In this document: piece after piece, positions 34,462 through 43,595 of the stretch | Layout: the number at the start of each line of letters is the position of its first letter | Numbering within the stretch: position 1 is the first letter of the stretch | NCBI GenBank assembly: GCA_004017275.1 | Contig: SAKE01000003.1 | Location: 1 to 64,000 of the forward strand | Direction: 5' to 3' | Source: Mesorhizobium sp. | GTDB taxonomy: Bacteria; Pseudomonadota; Alphaproteobacteria; Rhizobiales; Rhizobiaceae | DNA: 64,000 bases | Position numbers and translations under genes: made by a program | Notes under the pieces: generated by a model | Seen by the model: only the letters and a program-made list of their open reading frames with translations | Database searches by the model: none | What the model was told of the DNA's origin: nothing

Positions 34462-34486
34462 AATCGATGACTGGGGAAAATGTTCC
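34462..34486 (-). promoter_or_regulatory. EcfG-like promoter of Nramp operon
   Basis: Minus strand: GGAAC, 16 bases, GATT. The -10 is weaker than in other sites. It faces the first gene of the four-gene unit, with a leader of about 100 bases. Confidence 0.45.
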
Positions 34487-34554
34487 GCAGCGCGAAGGAG
34501 TATTCCGTCGTCCGCTTTGCTCACAGGCGGCTCCGTGGCTTGGCCGGCCCGACG

Positions 34555-34579
34555 GGAACAATCGGTCGCCGGCGGGGTT
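34555..34579 (+). promoter_or_regulatory. EcfG-type promoter of FdhF/YdeP gene
   Basis: GGAAC, 16 bases, GGTT, ending 32 bases before the ATG at 34611. It lies back to back with the promoter of the Nramp operon. Confidence 0.65.
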
Positions 34580-34610
34580 CTATTTTTTTCTCTTGCAAGG
34601 GTGGCCCGCC

Positions 34611-36911
34611 ATGAAACCTGCCGTGACCGATCACATAGAAATAAAGAAATACGAACACCCGACCGGGGGCTGGGGGTCGCTTCGTTCCCTGGCGCGTCAC
34701 GCGCGCAGCGAAGGCCTGTTGATCTCGGGAATATGGAGCACTCTGCTCAAGCAGAATAAGGCTGACGGCTATATGTGCGTGTCCTGCTCATGGGCGAAAC
34801 CGGCTCATCCGAGGCCTTTCGAGTTCTGTGAAAACGGCGCTAAGGCCACGATGTGGGATCAGACGAAACTGCGCTGCGGGCCAGATTTCTTCGCACAGCA
34901 CAAGGTCGCCGAGCTGCTCGATTGGCCGGACAGGGATTTGGAAAGGCAGGGCAGGCTGACGGATCCCATGCGCTACAATCCAGTCACCGACCGGTATGAA
35001 CCGGTTGCCTGGGAAAGTGCATTCCGCGAGATCGCCGTCGAGCTCCAGCGGCTCAATCCGAAATCCGTTGTCTTCTACACCTCCGGCCGTGCCTCGCTGG
35101 AGGCCTCCTTCATGTATCAGCTTTTCGCACGCATCTACGGTTCATCCAACCTGCCGGATTCGTCGAACATGTGCCACGAATCGACCTCGGTCGGCCTTCC
35201 CGAGTCGATCGGCTCCCCGGTTGGGACCGTTCAACTCGAGGACTTCTCGAAAACGGACATGATGTTCTTCTTCGGCCATAATACCGGCGTCACGGCGCCG
35301 CGGCTGCTTCATCCATTGCAGGAGGCACGCCAAAGACAGGTGCCAGTGTTCACTTTCAATCCTTTGCCCGAGCAAGGTCTCAAGCGGTTCAAGAATCCGC
35401 AAAACCCTGTCGACATGTTATCGCCGGGACCTGGAACCAAGATGTCCAGCGACTTCTTCCAGGTTCGTTGCGGCGGCGACATCGCAGCCATGACGGGTAT
35501 CGCCAAGGCGGTGCTTGCGCTCGACGATGCTGCGTGTGAGCGCGCAAGTCAGCGCGTCCTGGACGTCGATTTCATTGCCGAGCACACCCACGGCTTTGCC
35601 GAATTCGAATCGTATCTGCGCAACGCCAGCTGGAACGATATCGTCAGACACTCCGGTATCGCTCAGGCGGATCTGGAGCATGTCGCGGAAATCTACAGCC
35701 TTTCCAGTGCTGTAATCGGAAATTACGGCATGGGCCTGACGCAGCACCGGCATGGCACCGAGAATGTCCAGATGCTATGCAACCTGCTGTTGATGCGCGG
35801 CAATATGGGCAAACCCGGCGCCGGCATTTCGCCGCTGCGCGGCCATTCAAATGTTCAAGGCCAGCGCACTGTCGGCATAACTGAAAAACCCGAACTCGCT
35901 CCCTTGGATAAATTCGCCGAGTTCTACGCCTTTGAGCCACCGCGCGAGAAAGGCCTCGACACGGTCGAGACCTGCGAAGGCGTTATCGGGGGATGGGTTA
36001 ATGGCTTCATCGGACTGGGAGGCAACTTCGTTCGCGCAGTGCCAGAAACCGGCCTGGTCGAGAAGGCTTGGTGTGGATTGAGCATTCATGTCGAGATCGC
36101 AACCAAGCTCAACCGCAGCCATCTCATCCCGGGAGCCGTCACCTATCTTCTCCCCTGCCTGTCGCGGCTGGAAAGAGATCACCAGGCACGCGGCGACCAG
36201 ACCATCTCGATAGAAGATTCGACCGCATGCATCCACGGCTCCTTTGGATCGCGGCCTCCCGCGTCGCCAAACCTGCTTTCGGAGCCCAAGATCGTCGCCG
36301 AACTTGCCAAGGCCACGGTGCCGAACAAAAGTTCCATCCCATGGGACCAATGGGTTGCTGATTATTCGCGTATCCGCAAGGAGATTGAACGGTGTTATCC
36401 TCAACACTTCCGCGATTTCAACACACGGTTTCTCGACCCCGGCGGCTTTCATCGTGATATCAAGGCGTCGAAACGCGTGTGGGAGACACCGAACAAGAAA
36501 GCCAATTTCAAGTTGCCGTCGATGCTCGAGGCAAATCCCGATATCGATCTCTCGGGTGACAATGTGCTGACGCTGATTACAGTTCGCTCCAATGACCAGT
36601 TCAACACCACCGTCTACGGCTATGACGATAGGCTGCGCGGCATCTACGGAACCCGCATGGTGCTGCTCATGAATGAGGCGGACATCCAGCGGTTCGGGTT
36701 AAGTGCGGGGCAGGAAATCGATCTCGAAACCCATGCCGATGATGGTGTGGAGCGGCGCGTGCGCGGTTTACGGGTCACACCCTATTCGATTCCCGAGGGG
36801 AACTGTGCCGGCTACTATCCGGAACTCAATCCGTTAGTTCCACTCTGGCATCGGGCAAAGAAAGCTCATGTTCCGGCAGGGAAATCGGTACCAGTCAGAG
36901 TTGTTCCCTGA
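34611..36911 (+). CDS. FdhF/YdeP-family molybdopterin oxidoreductase
   Basis: A 766-residue cytoplasmic enzyme of the formate-dehydrogenase-alpha-like/YdeP branch, expected to hold bis-MGD molybdenum cofactor. Seen are the start GGWGSLRSLARHARSEG, the CVSCSW cysteine pair near residue 50, the conserved NMCHESTSVGLPESIG segment, MTGIAKAVL, GNYGMGLTQHRHGTENVQ and a C-terminal VTPYSIPEGNCAGYYPELNP cofactor loop. The in vivo reaction of YdeP-type enzymes is not settled; E. coli YdeP is linked to acid resistance. I start at the ATG at 34611 because the family begins with MKPxVxDH-like sequence and a stress-type promoter sits just upstream. Confidence 0.9.
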   Translation: MKPAVTDHIEIKKYEHPTGGWGSLRSLARHARSEGLLISGIWSTLLKQNKADGYMCVSCSWAKPAHPRPFEFCENGAKATMWDQTKLRCGPDFFAQHKVAELLDWPDRDLERQGRLTDPMRYNPVTDRYEPVAWESAFREIAVELQRLNPKSVVFYTSGRASLEASFMYQLFARIYGSSNLPDSSNMCHESTSVGLPESIGSPVGTVQLEDFSKTDMMFFFGHNTGVTAPRLLHPLQEARQRQVPVFTFNPLPEQGLKRFKNPQNPVDMLSPGPGTKMSSDFFQVRCGGDIAAMTGIAKAVLALDDAACERASQRVLDVDFIAEHTHGFAEFESYLRNASWNDIVRHSGIAQADLEHVAEIYSLSSAVIGNYGMGLTQHRHGTENVQMLCNLLLMRGNMGKPGAGISPLRGHSNVQGQRTVGITEKPELAPLDKFAEFYAFEPPREKGLDTVETCEGVIGGWVNGFIGLGGNFVRAVPETGLVEKAWCGLSIHVEIATKLNRSHLIPGAVTYLLPCLSRLERDHQARGDQTISIEDSTACIHGSFGSRPPASPNLLSEPKIVAELAKATVPNKSSIPWDQWVADYSRIRKEIERCYPQHFRDFNTRFLDPGGFHRDIKASKRVWETPNKKANFKLPSMLEANPDIDLSGDNVLTLITVRSNDQFNTTVYGYDDRLRGIYGTRMVLLMNEADIQRFGLSAGQEIDLETHADDGVERRVRGLRVTPYSIPEGNCAGYYPELNPLVPLWHRAKKAHVPAGKSVPVRVVP

Positions 36912-37254
36912 AAGACCCCAGGCCTTAGTGGTCTCCTTTGAAGTATAGATCACGTTCAGATCTCCTCCAGGCGCCTTGCTCAAGGCGGCTGAAATATTAG
37001 CGTCGCTGAGAATGGGCTGCCCGTAGCGAATATCTCTCTGATATACGCTGTTGAGTCGTTTCCCCTGCCCTGCACTTAAAAGGGCACATATCCACCGCCC
37101 CCCAGAGGATCATTTAGCTGGGTTTTCAAGCATGCCTTTAGGCGTCATGTGTTGCCGGCACGACTTCGCACCGATTTCGAAACCAGAAACGACGGCGCTG
37201 AGCATCCTTTTACAACCGGCCGCGTTATGCCCTCAGCTTGATGGTAGATTCGTC
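36912..37254. other. Spacer upstream of caa3 oxidase operon
   Basis: About 340 bases. No gene, no stress-type promoter and no strong terminator recognised. The true start of the subunit II gene may lie slightly inside or downstream of this boundary. Confidence 0.4.
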
Positions 37255-38373
37255 ATGGCAAGGTGCATCAATTCGCTAATCTGCCGTCGGAAGCGGAGAC
37301 GATCCTCAATCCTCACCGCCTTTCAGATCTCGTCCAGCAACTTTGTCGCCACCCTTTCGGGAAAGGGCCGGAAAGCAGCAACTGCTGCGTCGACATTGTT
37401 TCTGACGGGATGCAGCGACTGGCAATCGATGCTTCGTGCGCATGGTGCGAACGCCCGAAAGATATTTGATCTCATCTGGACCTTCGGCGCGGTTGCCGTA
37501 ACGACGTGGCTTCTTGTCATGCTCGTCCTGGCAATGGCGCTTTTCCGACGCCACTTGGCGGAGGCGTCGCGATCACCGCTGCAGATCGATTCAGATCAAG
37601 AAAGCCGGCTGATCCGTGCTGTCGGAATCGCCACGGCTGCGACAGTGGTGGTTCTCATTGCGTTGACGATAGGAAGCTTTTTTGCTGGCAAGTCGATCGC
37701 TTCGCTGAGCGGAAGCGAGACGGTCATCGTCCGTGTCACAGGTCATCAATGGTGGTGGGAGATACGCTATCCCAAAATCGATTCGTCGCACGCGATCGTC
37801 ACGGCGAATGAGATCCATATTCCGGTCGGCGAGTCCGTGAAGGTCAAACTCGATTCGCTGGATGTCATTCACAGCTTCTGGGTTCCAAGCCTTGCAGGAA
37901 AAAGGGACCTTATCCCGGGTCGGCCGAGCGAACTGAGCCTCATCGCCGACAAGCCCGGCATATATCGCGGTCAGTGCGCCGAGTTCTGCGGCTACCAGCA
38001 TGCTCATATGGCGATCACTGTTGTCGCTGAAAGCCGCAAAGCGTTTGACGCCTGGCGATCCCGGCAAGATAGCGACGCCGTCACGCCCATCGCCGATGAA
38101 GAACGCCGCGGCCAGGCGGCTTTTCTCGGGACCGGCTGCGCGCTCTGCCATGCCATCAGGGGCACACTTGCCAGCGGAACGGTCGGACCTGACCTGACCC
38201 ATGTGGGTGGCCGCCGCTCACTGGCCGCCGATACGCTTGCCATGACGCCAGGCGCCCTTGCTGCGTGGATTGCCGATCCGCAATCGATAAAGCCTGGCGC
38301 GAAGATGCCGCGCATTGCCCTTAGCGCCGACGATCTCAATGCGGTTGCTACCTATCTTGGAAGCCTTGAATGA
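37255..38373 (+). CDS. coxB: Cytochrome c oxidase subunit II with cytochrome c domain
   Basis: The protein carries a lipobox (LFLTGC), two membrane spans, a periplasmic CuA domain and a C-terminal class I cytochrome c, which defines a caa3-type oxidase. The CuA ligands appear in HSFWVPSLAGKRDLIPGR and GQCAEFCGYQHAHM, and the aromatic GHQWWWEIRYP segment precedes them. The heme motif is CALCH near the end. The start is uncertain: the ATG at 37255 gives a 372-residue protein with an unusually basic lead before the signal, and no ribosome site is clear. The stop overlaps the subunit I ATG by four bases. Confidence 0.9.
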   Translation: MARCINSLICRRKRRRSSILTAFQISSSNFVATLSGKGRKAATAASTLFLTGCSDWQSMLRAHGANARKIFDLIWTFGAVAVTTWLLVMLVLAMALFRRHLAEASRSPLQIDSDQESRLIRAVGIATAATVVVLIALTIGSFFAGKSIASLSGSETVIVRVTGHQWWWEIRYPKIDSSHAIVTANEIHIPVGESVKVKLDSLDVIHSFWVPSLAGKRDLIPGRPSELSLIADKPGIYRGQCAEFCGYQHAHMAITVVAESRKAFDAWRSRQDSDAVTPIADEERRGQAAFLGTGCALCHAIRGTLASGTVGPDLTHVGGRRSLAADTLAMTPGALAAWIADPQSIKPGAKMPRIALSADDLNAVATYLGSLE

Positions 38374-40313
38374 GTGGCATTCGGCAAAAGAAGGCAGAGC
38401 GAATACAGGAAGGGGGGCCGAAAGGCATTCGAGACACCAGCATCGACGAGGCGAGGCTGCGCGCTTTTCTCGCACATGCCTGGCAGACACCAAAAGGGCT
38501 GTATGGCTGGCTGGCCACGGTCGATCATAAGCTGATCGGCCGGCGCTATGTGGTGACGGCTTTCTTGTTTTTCATTTTTGCGGGTCTGTCGGCACTCGCC
38601 ATGCGCTTTCAGCTCGCCGCGCCCGAGGCTGGCCGGATAGGCCCAGACTTGTACAATCAGCTCTTCACCATGCATGGCACGACGATGATGTTTCTGTTCG
38701 CCGTGCCGGTAATGGAGGCGTTCGCCGTATACCTGGTACCGTTGATGATTGGCACGCGCAACGTGGCCTTCCCCCGCCTCAATGCCTTTAGCTACTGGAT
38801 CTACGTTTCAGGCGGGATGATGATTTGGATAGCATTCGCCTTCAATACAGGCGCCGATGCCGGCTGGTTTTCCTACGTTCCGCTCGCCGGACCGGATTAT
38901 GGCATTGGCAAGCGCCCGGACTTCTGGGCGCAGATGGTGACCTACACGGAAGTATCGGCTCTAGCGGTTGCCGTCGAGATCATTGCGACGGTATTCAAAC
39001 AGCGCGCCCCCGGTATGACGCTCGATCGCATCCCGCTCTATGTATGGTCGGTGCTGGTCACAGCCTTTGTCATCCTGTTCGCCATGCCGGCCGTGATGGT
39101 CTCGAGCACAATGTTGATCCTCGACCGGCTTGTCGCCACCAAGTTCTTCGATTCAGCCGCGGGAGGCGATGTGCTGCTCTGGCAGCATCTGTTCTGGTTC
39201 TTCGGTCACCCCGAGGTTTATATCATATTTATTCCAGCGACCGGCTTTGTCTCGGCGATTCTGCCCACCTTCGTCCGCCGCCCCGTCTTCGGCTATCTCG
39301 GGATCGTGTTGTCGCTGATTGCAATCGGCTTCCTCTCTTTTGGACTGTGGGTGCATCACATGTTCGCCACGGGTCTGCCGCAGCTTGGCGAAAGCTTCTT
39401 CACCGCCTCCTCGATGATGATCGCCATCCCGAGCGGCATCCAGATATTCTGCTGGATTGCGACGATCTGGGGTGGCAAGCCCATCTTTGCCACACCGCTC
39501 CTTTTCGTGCTCGGCTTCATCTTCACCTTCGTCATCGGCGGCCTGACGGGAGTCATGGTCGCCTCGGTGCCGCTCGACCTGCAGGTTCACGACACCTATT
39601 TTGTGGTCGCGCACTTCCATTATGTGCTTGTCGGCGGCGCTGTCTTTCCCCTACTCGGTGCCGTCTACTACTGGTTTCCCAAGGTCACCGGCCGCTTGCT
39701 TTCGGAGCGGCTCGGCCACTGGAATTTCTGGTTTATATTCGTCGGCTTCAACCTCACCTTCTTCCCGATGCACATCCTCGGGCTGCAGGGCATGCCGCGC
39801 CGTGTCTACACCTATCCGCTGGAAAGCGGGTGGGGCAGCGTGAACCTCTTCATTAGTCTTTCCTCACTGGTTCTGTTCGCCGGCTTCGCGCTCTTCTTCC
39901 TGAACATGCTACTCAGCCTTCGGAACGGCCACCTCGCCGGCGACAATCCGTGGGGTGCGAGCACGCTCGAATGGGCTGCGACGTCGCCGCCGCCGTCCTA
40001 TAATTTTCCGCACTTGCCGGTGGTGACTCATCGCGATCCACTTTGGGCAGAGCCCGACACACTCCCAGTTATCGAGGGTTTGCGCGTCGATGCACGCGAA
40101 GTGGTGGGCGGCACGGTTGCGGACGCCGTGCCGCAATTGCGCGTGCCATCGGCTGACAACTCGATCTGGCCTCTACTCTCAGCGATCGCCGTAGGCGGTA
40201 CATTCTTCGCCTCAATCTACACACCATGGGCTGTTGTGTGGGGTGCGATACCGGTCTCAATCGGCTTCATCTGCTGGTTCTGGCCGAAGGGCGAACCGGA
40301 GGACGAGGAATGA
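38370..40313 (+). CDS. coxA: Cytochrome c oxidase subunit I
   Basis: A 647-residue inner-membrane heme-copper oxidase core with 12 or more spans. The heme a/CuB ligands are visible: TMHGTTMMFLF, FGHPEVYIIFIP (CuB His, Tyr cross-link and the proton-channel Glu), WVHHMFATG and DTYFVVAHFHYVLVGG (both hemes). The glutamate in HPEV marks it as A1-type. A C-terminal soluble linker (about 540-600) and two extra spans extend it past the usual 530-560 residues. It reduces oxygen to water while pumping protons. Start and stop overlap with neighbours by four bases each. Confidence 0.96.
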   Translation: MSGIRQKKAERIQEGGPKGIRDTSIDEARLRAFLAHAWQTPKGLYGWLATVDHKLIGRRYVVTAFLFFIFAGLSALAMRFQLAAPEAGRIGPDLYNQLFTMHGTTMMFLFAVPVMEAFAVYLVPLMIGTRNVAFPRLNAFSYWIYVSGGMMIWIAFAFNTGADAGWFSYVPLAGPDYGIGKRPDFWAQMVTYTEVSALAVAVEIIATVFKQRAPGMTLDRIPLYVWSVLVTAFVILFAMPAVMVSSTMLILDRLVATKFFDSAAGGDVLLWQHLFWFFGHPEVYIIFIPATGFVSAILPTFVRRPVFGYLGIVLSLIAIGFLSFGLWVHHMFATGLPQLGESFFTASSMMIAIPSGIQIFCWIATIWGGKPIFATPLLFVLGFIFTFVIGGLTGVMVASVPLDLQVHDTYFVVAHFHYVLVGGAVFPLLGAVYYWFPKVTGRLLSERLGHWNFWFIFVGFNLTFFPMHILGLQGMPRRVYTYPLESGWGSVNLFISLSSLVLFAGFALFFLNMLLSLRNGHLAGDNPWGASTLEWAATSPPPSYNFPHLPVVTHRDPLWAEPDTLPVIEGLRVDAREVVGGTVADAVPQLRVPSADNSIWPLLSAIAVGGTFFASIYTPWAVVWGAIPVSIGFICWFWPKGEPEDEE

Positions 40314-40912
40314 AAAAACGCCCTGTCGTCGACGTCAGCCACCTCCCCACATATGACTTCGGCGCGGCGAGCCCGATGTGGTGGGGAACACTCGCCTTCA
40401 TTGCCCTTGAAGCGGCCGGTTTCGCTCTGGCGATTGGCACCTATTTCTACCTGGCTGTTCTGGCCCAGCACTGGCCGATTGCGGCACCCGCACCTGATCT
40501 CGCGCCGGGCACGGCAATATTGATCATTCTGCTCGCTAGCATTGTGCCCAATCATATAGTCGACCGCTGGGCTAGACAGCACAACCTTCAAAAGGTCCGC
40601 GGCGGTATGGTCATAATGACGATCGCCGGGATTGTTCCCCTGATCGTGCGTATCTGGGAATTTCCCGCGCTTCACATCTCGTGGGACCAAAACGCCTACG
40701 GTTCGATCGTTTGGTTCCTCCTCTCGCTGCACACATCACATCTTCTCACCGACGTCGGAGACACGATCGTACTCGCTGTCCTGATGTTCACGCAAAAGGG
40801 CAAGGCCGGCCGCCGCCTCAGCGACGTGTCAGACAATGTGTTCTACTGGGACTTCGTAGTCGCCTCGTGGGTGGTGCTCTATCTTGTCATCTATTGGACG
40901 CCGAGGATGTGA
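40310..40912 (+). CDS. coxC: Cytochrome c oxidase subunit III-like
   Basis: A 200-residue membrane protein with five spans, shorter than classical subunit III (about 260-290 residues). Typical elements are MWWGTLAFIALEAAGFALAI, the periplasmic loop after Tyr-Phe-Tyr, and LHTSHLLTDVGDTIVLAVLM in place of the usual HxxHV segment. The C-terminal WDFVVASWVVLYLVIYW matches the last subunit III helix. It lies between subunit I and a small membrane protein, overlapping both. The short form is common in alphaproteobacterial caa3-type operons. Confidence 0.9.
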   Translation: MKKRPVVDVSHLPTYDFGAASPMWWGTLAFIALEAAGFALAIGTYFYLAVLAQHWPIAAPAPDLAPGTAILIILLASIVPNHIVDRWARQHNLQKVRGGMVIMTIAGIVPLIVRIWEFPALHISWDQNAYGSIVWFLLSLHTSHLLTDVGDTIVLAVLMFTQKGKAGRRLSDVSDNVFYWDFVVASWVVLYLVIYWTPRM

Positions 40913-41253
40913 TGCCGGCGATCCGCAATGGCATTTCCTGGGCCGGCTTTGCCAGCGGGCCAACCGCTTGGGCAGTGTCGCTGCAGCTCGATTATGCGAT
41001 TGCCGACTGGCAGTGCCATGCCGGCTTTCGTCCCACGGCGCTGTTCTCGCTGTTGGCTGCCGCCGCCGCGTTGGCAGGTACCCTGCTGTCTTGGCGCGCG
41101 CTCCGCCACGCCAGCTACGGCACAAGCCCGCCTCTGCAGGCGCGCGCGAGGCGCTTTCTCGCCGGAACCTCGGTCGGTATCGGAGCGCTGTTTGCACTCG
41201 CCATGCTCGCGCAAATGGCGGCCGGGCTGATCTTCAGTGGGTGCGAACTGTGA
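40912..41253 (+). CDS. Small membrane protein of oxidase operon
   Basis: A 113-residue protein with three predicted spans (ISWAGFASGPTAWAVSLQL, ALFSLLAAAAALAGTLLSW, SVGIGALFALAMLAQMAAGL). Its ATG shares one base with the subunit III stop. Proteins of this kind occupy the place of subunit IV in related operons. A structural or assembly role in the oxidase is likely but inferred. Confidence 0.75.
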   Translation: MPAIRNGISWAGFASGPTAWAVSLQLDYAIADWQCHAGFRPTALFSLLAAAAALAGTLLSWRALRHASYGTSPPLQARARRFLAGTSVGIGALFALAMLAQMAAGLIFSGCEL

Positions 41254-41393
41254 GTGTGCCGGGATGCCAGCGGCCGCCGATCTGCTGCCAACGGCAGTCG
41301 CACTGGCCCGCGCGAGGGCCGGAAACCGTGGCCACCGGCCTGAGCCCGCGCCGCCCTATGCTGTACGGCGGGCTCCTCGGCTCCGGTTCTGCC

Positions 41394-42806
41394 ATGCTTC
41401 AGGCTTTCGCAGCCTCCGTCCTCCGGCCCATCGCTGCCAGCCTGCCATTGTTGGCCCTTTGCGGCGAACTGTCAGCAAATGAAATCCAGAAGGGTGAATA
41501 TCTTGCCCGAGCCGCCGACTGCGTCGGGTGTCACACCTCCAACCCAAGTCGACTGTTTGCCGGCGGCTACCGTGTGCCGACGCCCTTCGGCGATGTCTAT
41601 TCCACCAACATCACGCCGGAGCATGACACAGGCATTGGGGGCTATTCCGAAGACGAATTCGTGCGAGCCGTCCGGGAGGGCGTAAGGCGCGACGGGACCG
41701 ATCTTTATCCGGCCATGCCGTACGACAGCTTCGCTAGAATGAGCCGCGACGACGTGCTCGCGATTAGGACCTATCTCCTTGCGCAAACGCCGATCATTCA
41801 GCCACGGCCGCGAAATACCCTGCCGTTCCCATTCAACCAGCGCTGGGCGCTCAGGCTGTGGAAACTCGCGAACTACCGTCCCGGCAGCTTCACGCTGGAT
41901 CGAAGTCGAACCGAGGCCTGGAACCGGGGGGCCTATCTGGTAGATGTGCTCGGCCACTGCGGTGCCTGCCACACACCGAGGAATGTGACATTCGGCGAGG
42001 ATGACGATCACAAGCTCGCCGGCGGTGCCGCGGGCATCTGGCGGGCCTTTAACATCACCGGCGACAAGACGGCGGGCATCGGCGGCTGGAGCGACGACGA
42101 GCTATCTCGCTTTCTCAAGACAGGCGCTGTGGCTGGAAAGGCTTTTGCCAGCGGTCCAATGGCGGAAACGGTGACGAACAGCCTGCAACATCTTTCGGAT
42201 GACGACATCCGCGCCATCGTCGCCTATCTCAGGGACGTCCCGCCCCAATCCGGAGACGAGCAGCAGCCCCGTTTCTCATCGAGCGGGACGATTACGGCCA
42301 GCGCTGCCGAACCCGGCAACGTGGCGCAAGGGAGCACCCACACCGCGGGGGATCTTTACGGATCCCTGTGTTCGGGTTGCCATGGATTGAATGGTAGCGG
42401 GTCGCCTGACTCTTCCTATGCCACGCTGCCCCACAACAGCACCCTGGGCGCGGCCACTTCAGCGAATGTCGTCATGACAATCCTTACCGGCGTCAAGGCG
42501 GGCGACGTAGCAGGTCGCAAATCGATGGCTGCATTCGCAGATTGGCTGGATGATGGCCAGGTAGCGAGCCTTGCCAACTATGTGACTGCCCATTTCGGAA
42601 ATCCGGAACTCAGCGTGACGGCAGCCGACGTGCGCCAGATGCGGGCAGGCTCGACAACAGAACAGACGGTCACCCTCCTGGCCGGCCAGGCATTGGTGAT
42701 GACCGGTGCCGGTTTATCGCTCGGCTTGCTCCTTCTGCTGGCAAGACGTTCTCGCCCTGCAGCGCGTCTTTCCGATTTCATGTCCGCGCATAGAGATACG
42801 CAGTGA
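41394..42806 (+). CDS. Three-heme cytochrome c (AdhB/GadC-like)
   Basis: About 470 residues with a signal peptide and three c-type heme sites: CVGCH near the start, CGACH in the middle and CSGCH near two thirds. A C-terminal membrane anchor (LVMTGAGLSLGLLLLLARRS) follows. This is the layout of membrane-bound dehydrogenase cytochrome subunits, which pass electrons from a periplasmic dehydrogenase to quinone or an oxidase. Here it follows the caa3 genes, so it may feed that oxidase. No dehydrogenase subunits are adjacent. The start could also be the ATG at 41358. The 3' end overlaps the convergent cytochrome gene by 29 bases. Confidence 0.88.
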   Translation: MLQAFAASVLRPIAASLPLLALCGELSANEIQKGEYLARAADCVGCHTSNPSRLFAGGYRVPTPFGDVYSTNITPEHDTGIGGYSEDEFVRAVREGVRRDGTDLYPAMPYDSFARMSRDDVLAIRTYLLAQTPIIQPRPRNTLPFPFNQRWALRLWKLANYRPGSFTLDRSRTEAWNRGAYLVDVLGHCGACHTPRNVTFGEDDDHKLAGGAAGIWRAFNITGDKTAGIGGWSDDELSRFLKTGAVAGKAFASGPMAETVTNSLQHLSDDDIRAIVAYLRDVPPQSGDEQQPRFSSSGTITASAAEPGNVAQGSTHTAGDLYGSLCSGCHGLNGSGSPDSSYATLPHNSTLGAATSANVVMTILTGVKAGDVAGRKSMAAFADWLDDGQVASLANYVTAHFGNPELSVTAADVRQMRAGSTTEQTVTLLAGQALVMTGAGLSLGLLLLLARRSRPAARLSDFMSAHRDTQ

Positions 42807-43182
42807 TGTCGCGCGCCTCCTGGGGCGACAGGTTGGTGTTCGGCATGGCCGTTTTCGGATCGACGTCCCGTGCCCTGCTGATCCAGCGCATCATCGCATC
42901 GGTAGAAGTCCGGCCGCCGCGTCCGGCAATATAGGCCCGTTCTGCAACACCGCTCAAGGACGGGCCGACACTCCCATGAGCGCCGGGCACACCGGGAATT
43001 TCATGGCATCCGCCGCACCCGTTGCGGATCATTGCCGGAACAGCACGCTCGACATCGCCGCCGACTTGCTGCGAGACGGCGGTTTCTCGCGAAGTATCAC
43101 TGCGGATAGCGCCCGTCGTACCGGCGAATAGAATAACACCGAAACCTGCGGTGGCGCATGCCAACCACCAGGCCGTTGACAT
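42778..43182 (-). CDS. Membrane-anchored class I cytochrome c
   Basis: About 134 residues with an N-terminal anchor (WWLACATAGFGVILFAG), one heme site CGGCH and the axial methionine probably in TAMPNTNLSP. It resembles small cytochrome c electron donors to oxidases. A longer frame would start at 43239 with a basic extension. The gene converges on the three-heme cytochrome and overlaps it by 29 bases, an unusual arrangement. A stress-type promoter lies 140 bases upstream. Confidence 0.85.
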   Translation of the reverse strand: MSTAWWLACATAGFGVILFAGTTGAIRSDTSRETAVSQQVGGDVERAVPAMIRNGCGGCHEIPGVPGAHGSVGPSLSGVAERAYIAGRGGRTSTDAMMRWISRARDVDPKTAMPNTNLSPQEARDITAYLYART

Positions 43183-43320
43183 ATGTCGCCGCCGATCAGA
43201 AGTCGTCGATCGTGTCCCTGGTTTCCGCCTCTTCGCCATTTATGTCGCCTGTTATGCTGAGCACGGGGGATGCAACTTCGCCGAGGCCAGATCGGCGCAT
43301 GTGCCAAATGGCCAGGCAAA

Positions 43321-43345
43321 AACTGAAATTCAGCAGCATTGTTCC
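43321..43345 (-). promoter_or_regulatory. EcfG-type promoter of cytochrome c gene
   Basis: Minus strand: GGAAC, 16 bases, AGTT. It points toward the cytochrome c gene, 80-140 bases from its possible starts. Confidence 0.5.
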
Positions 43346-43505
43346 CGGAAACGGTTCGGCAACGGCTAAAAAAAGAACGCAGGAGTCGTCAGTGCGACCC
43401 TCTTTCAATGTGTTGCGAAAACATTCGCAGCGTCATTCGCCCGATTGTGGGACCTTGCCCCACACTGATTTAGGACGAGGCGCCGATCGCGACCCTAGCC
43501 CATTT

Positions 43506-43530
43506 GGAACAGACGCTATTGCCCCGCGTT
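43506..43530 (+). promoter_or_regulatory. EcfG-type promoter of DUF892/oxidoreductase operon
   Basis: GGAAC, 16 bases, CGTT: a perfect match to the consensus. It ends 40 bases before the original ATG at 43570. Confidence 0.75.
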
Positions 43531-43595
43531 GTTCTGGAGCTTGTCGCCCAAATTGTCAGGAGCGCCTCGATGGGACTTTTCACGATATCAAGACG

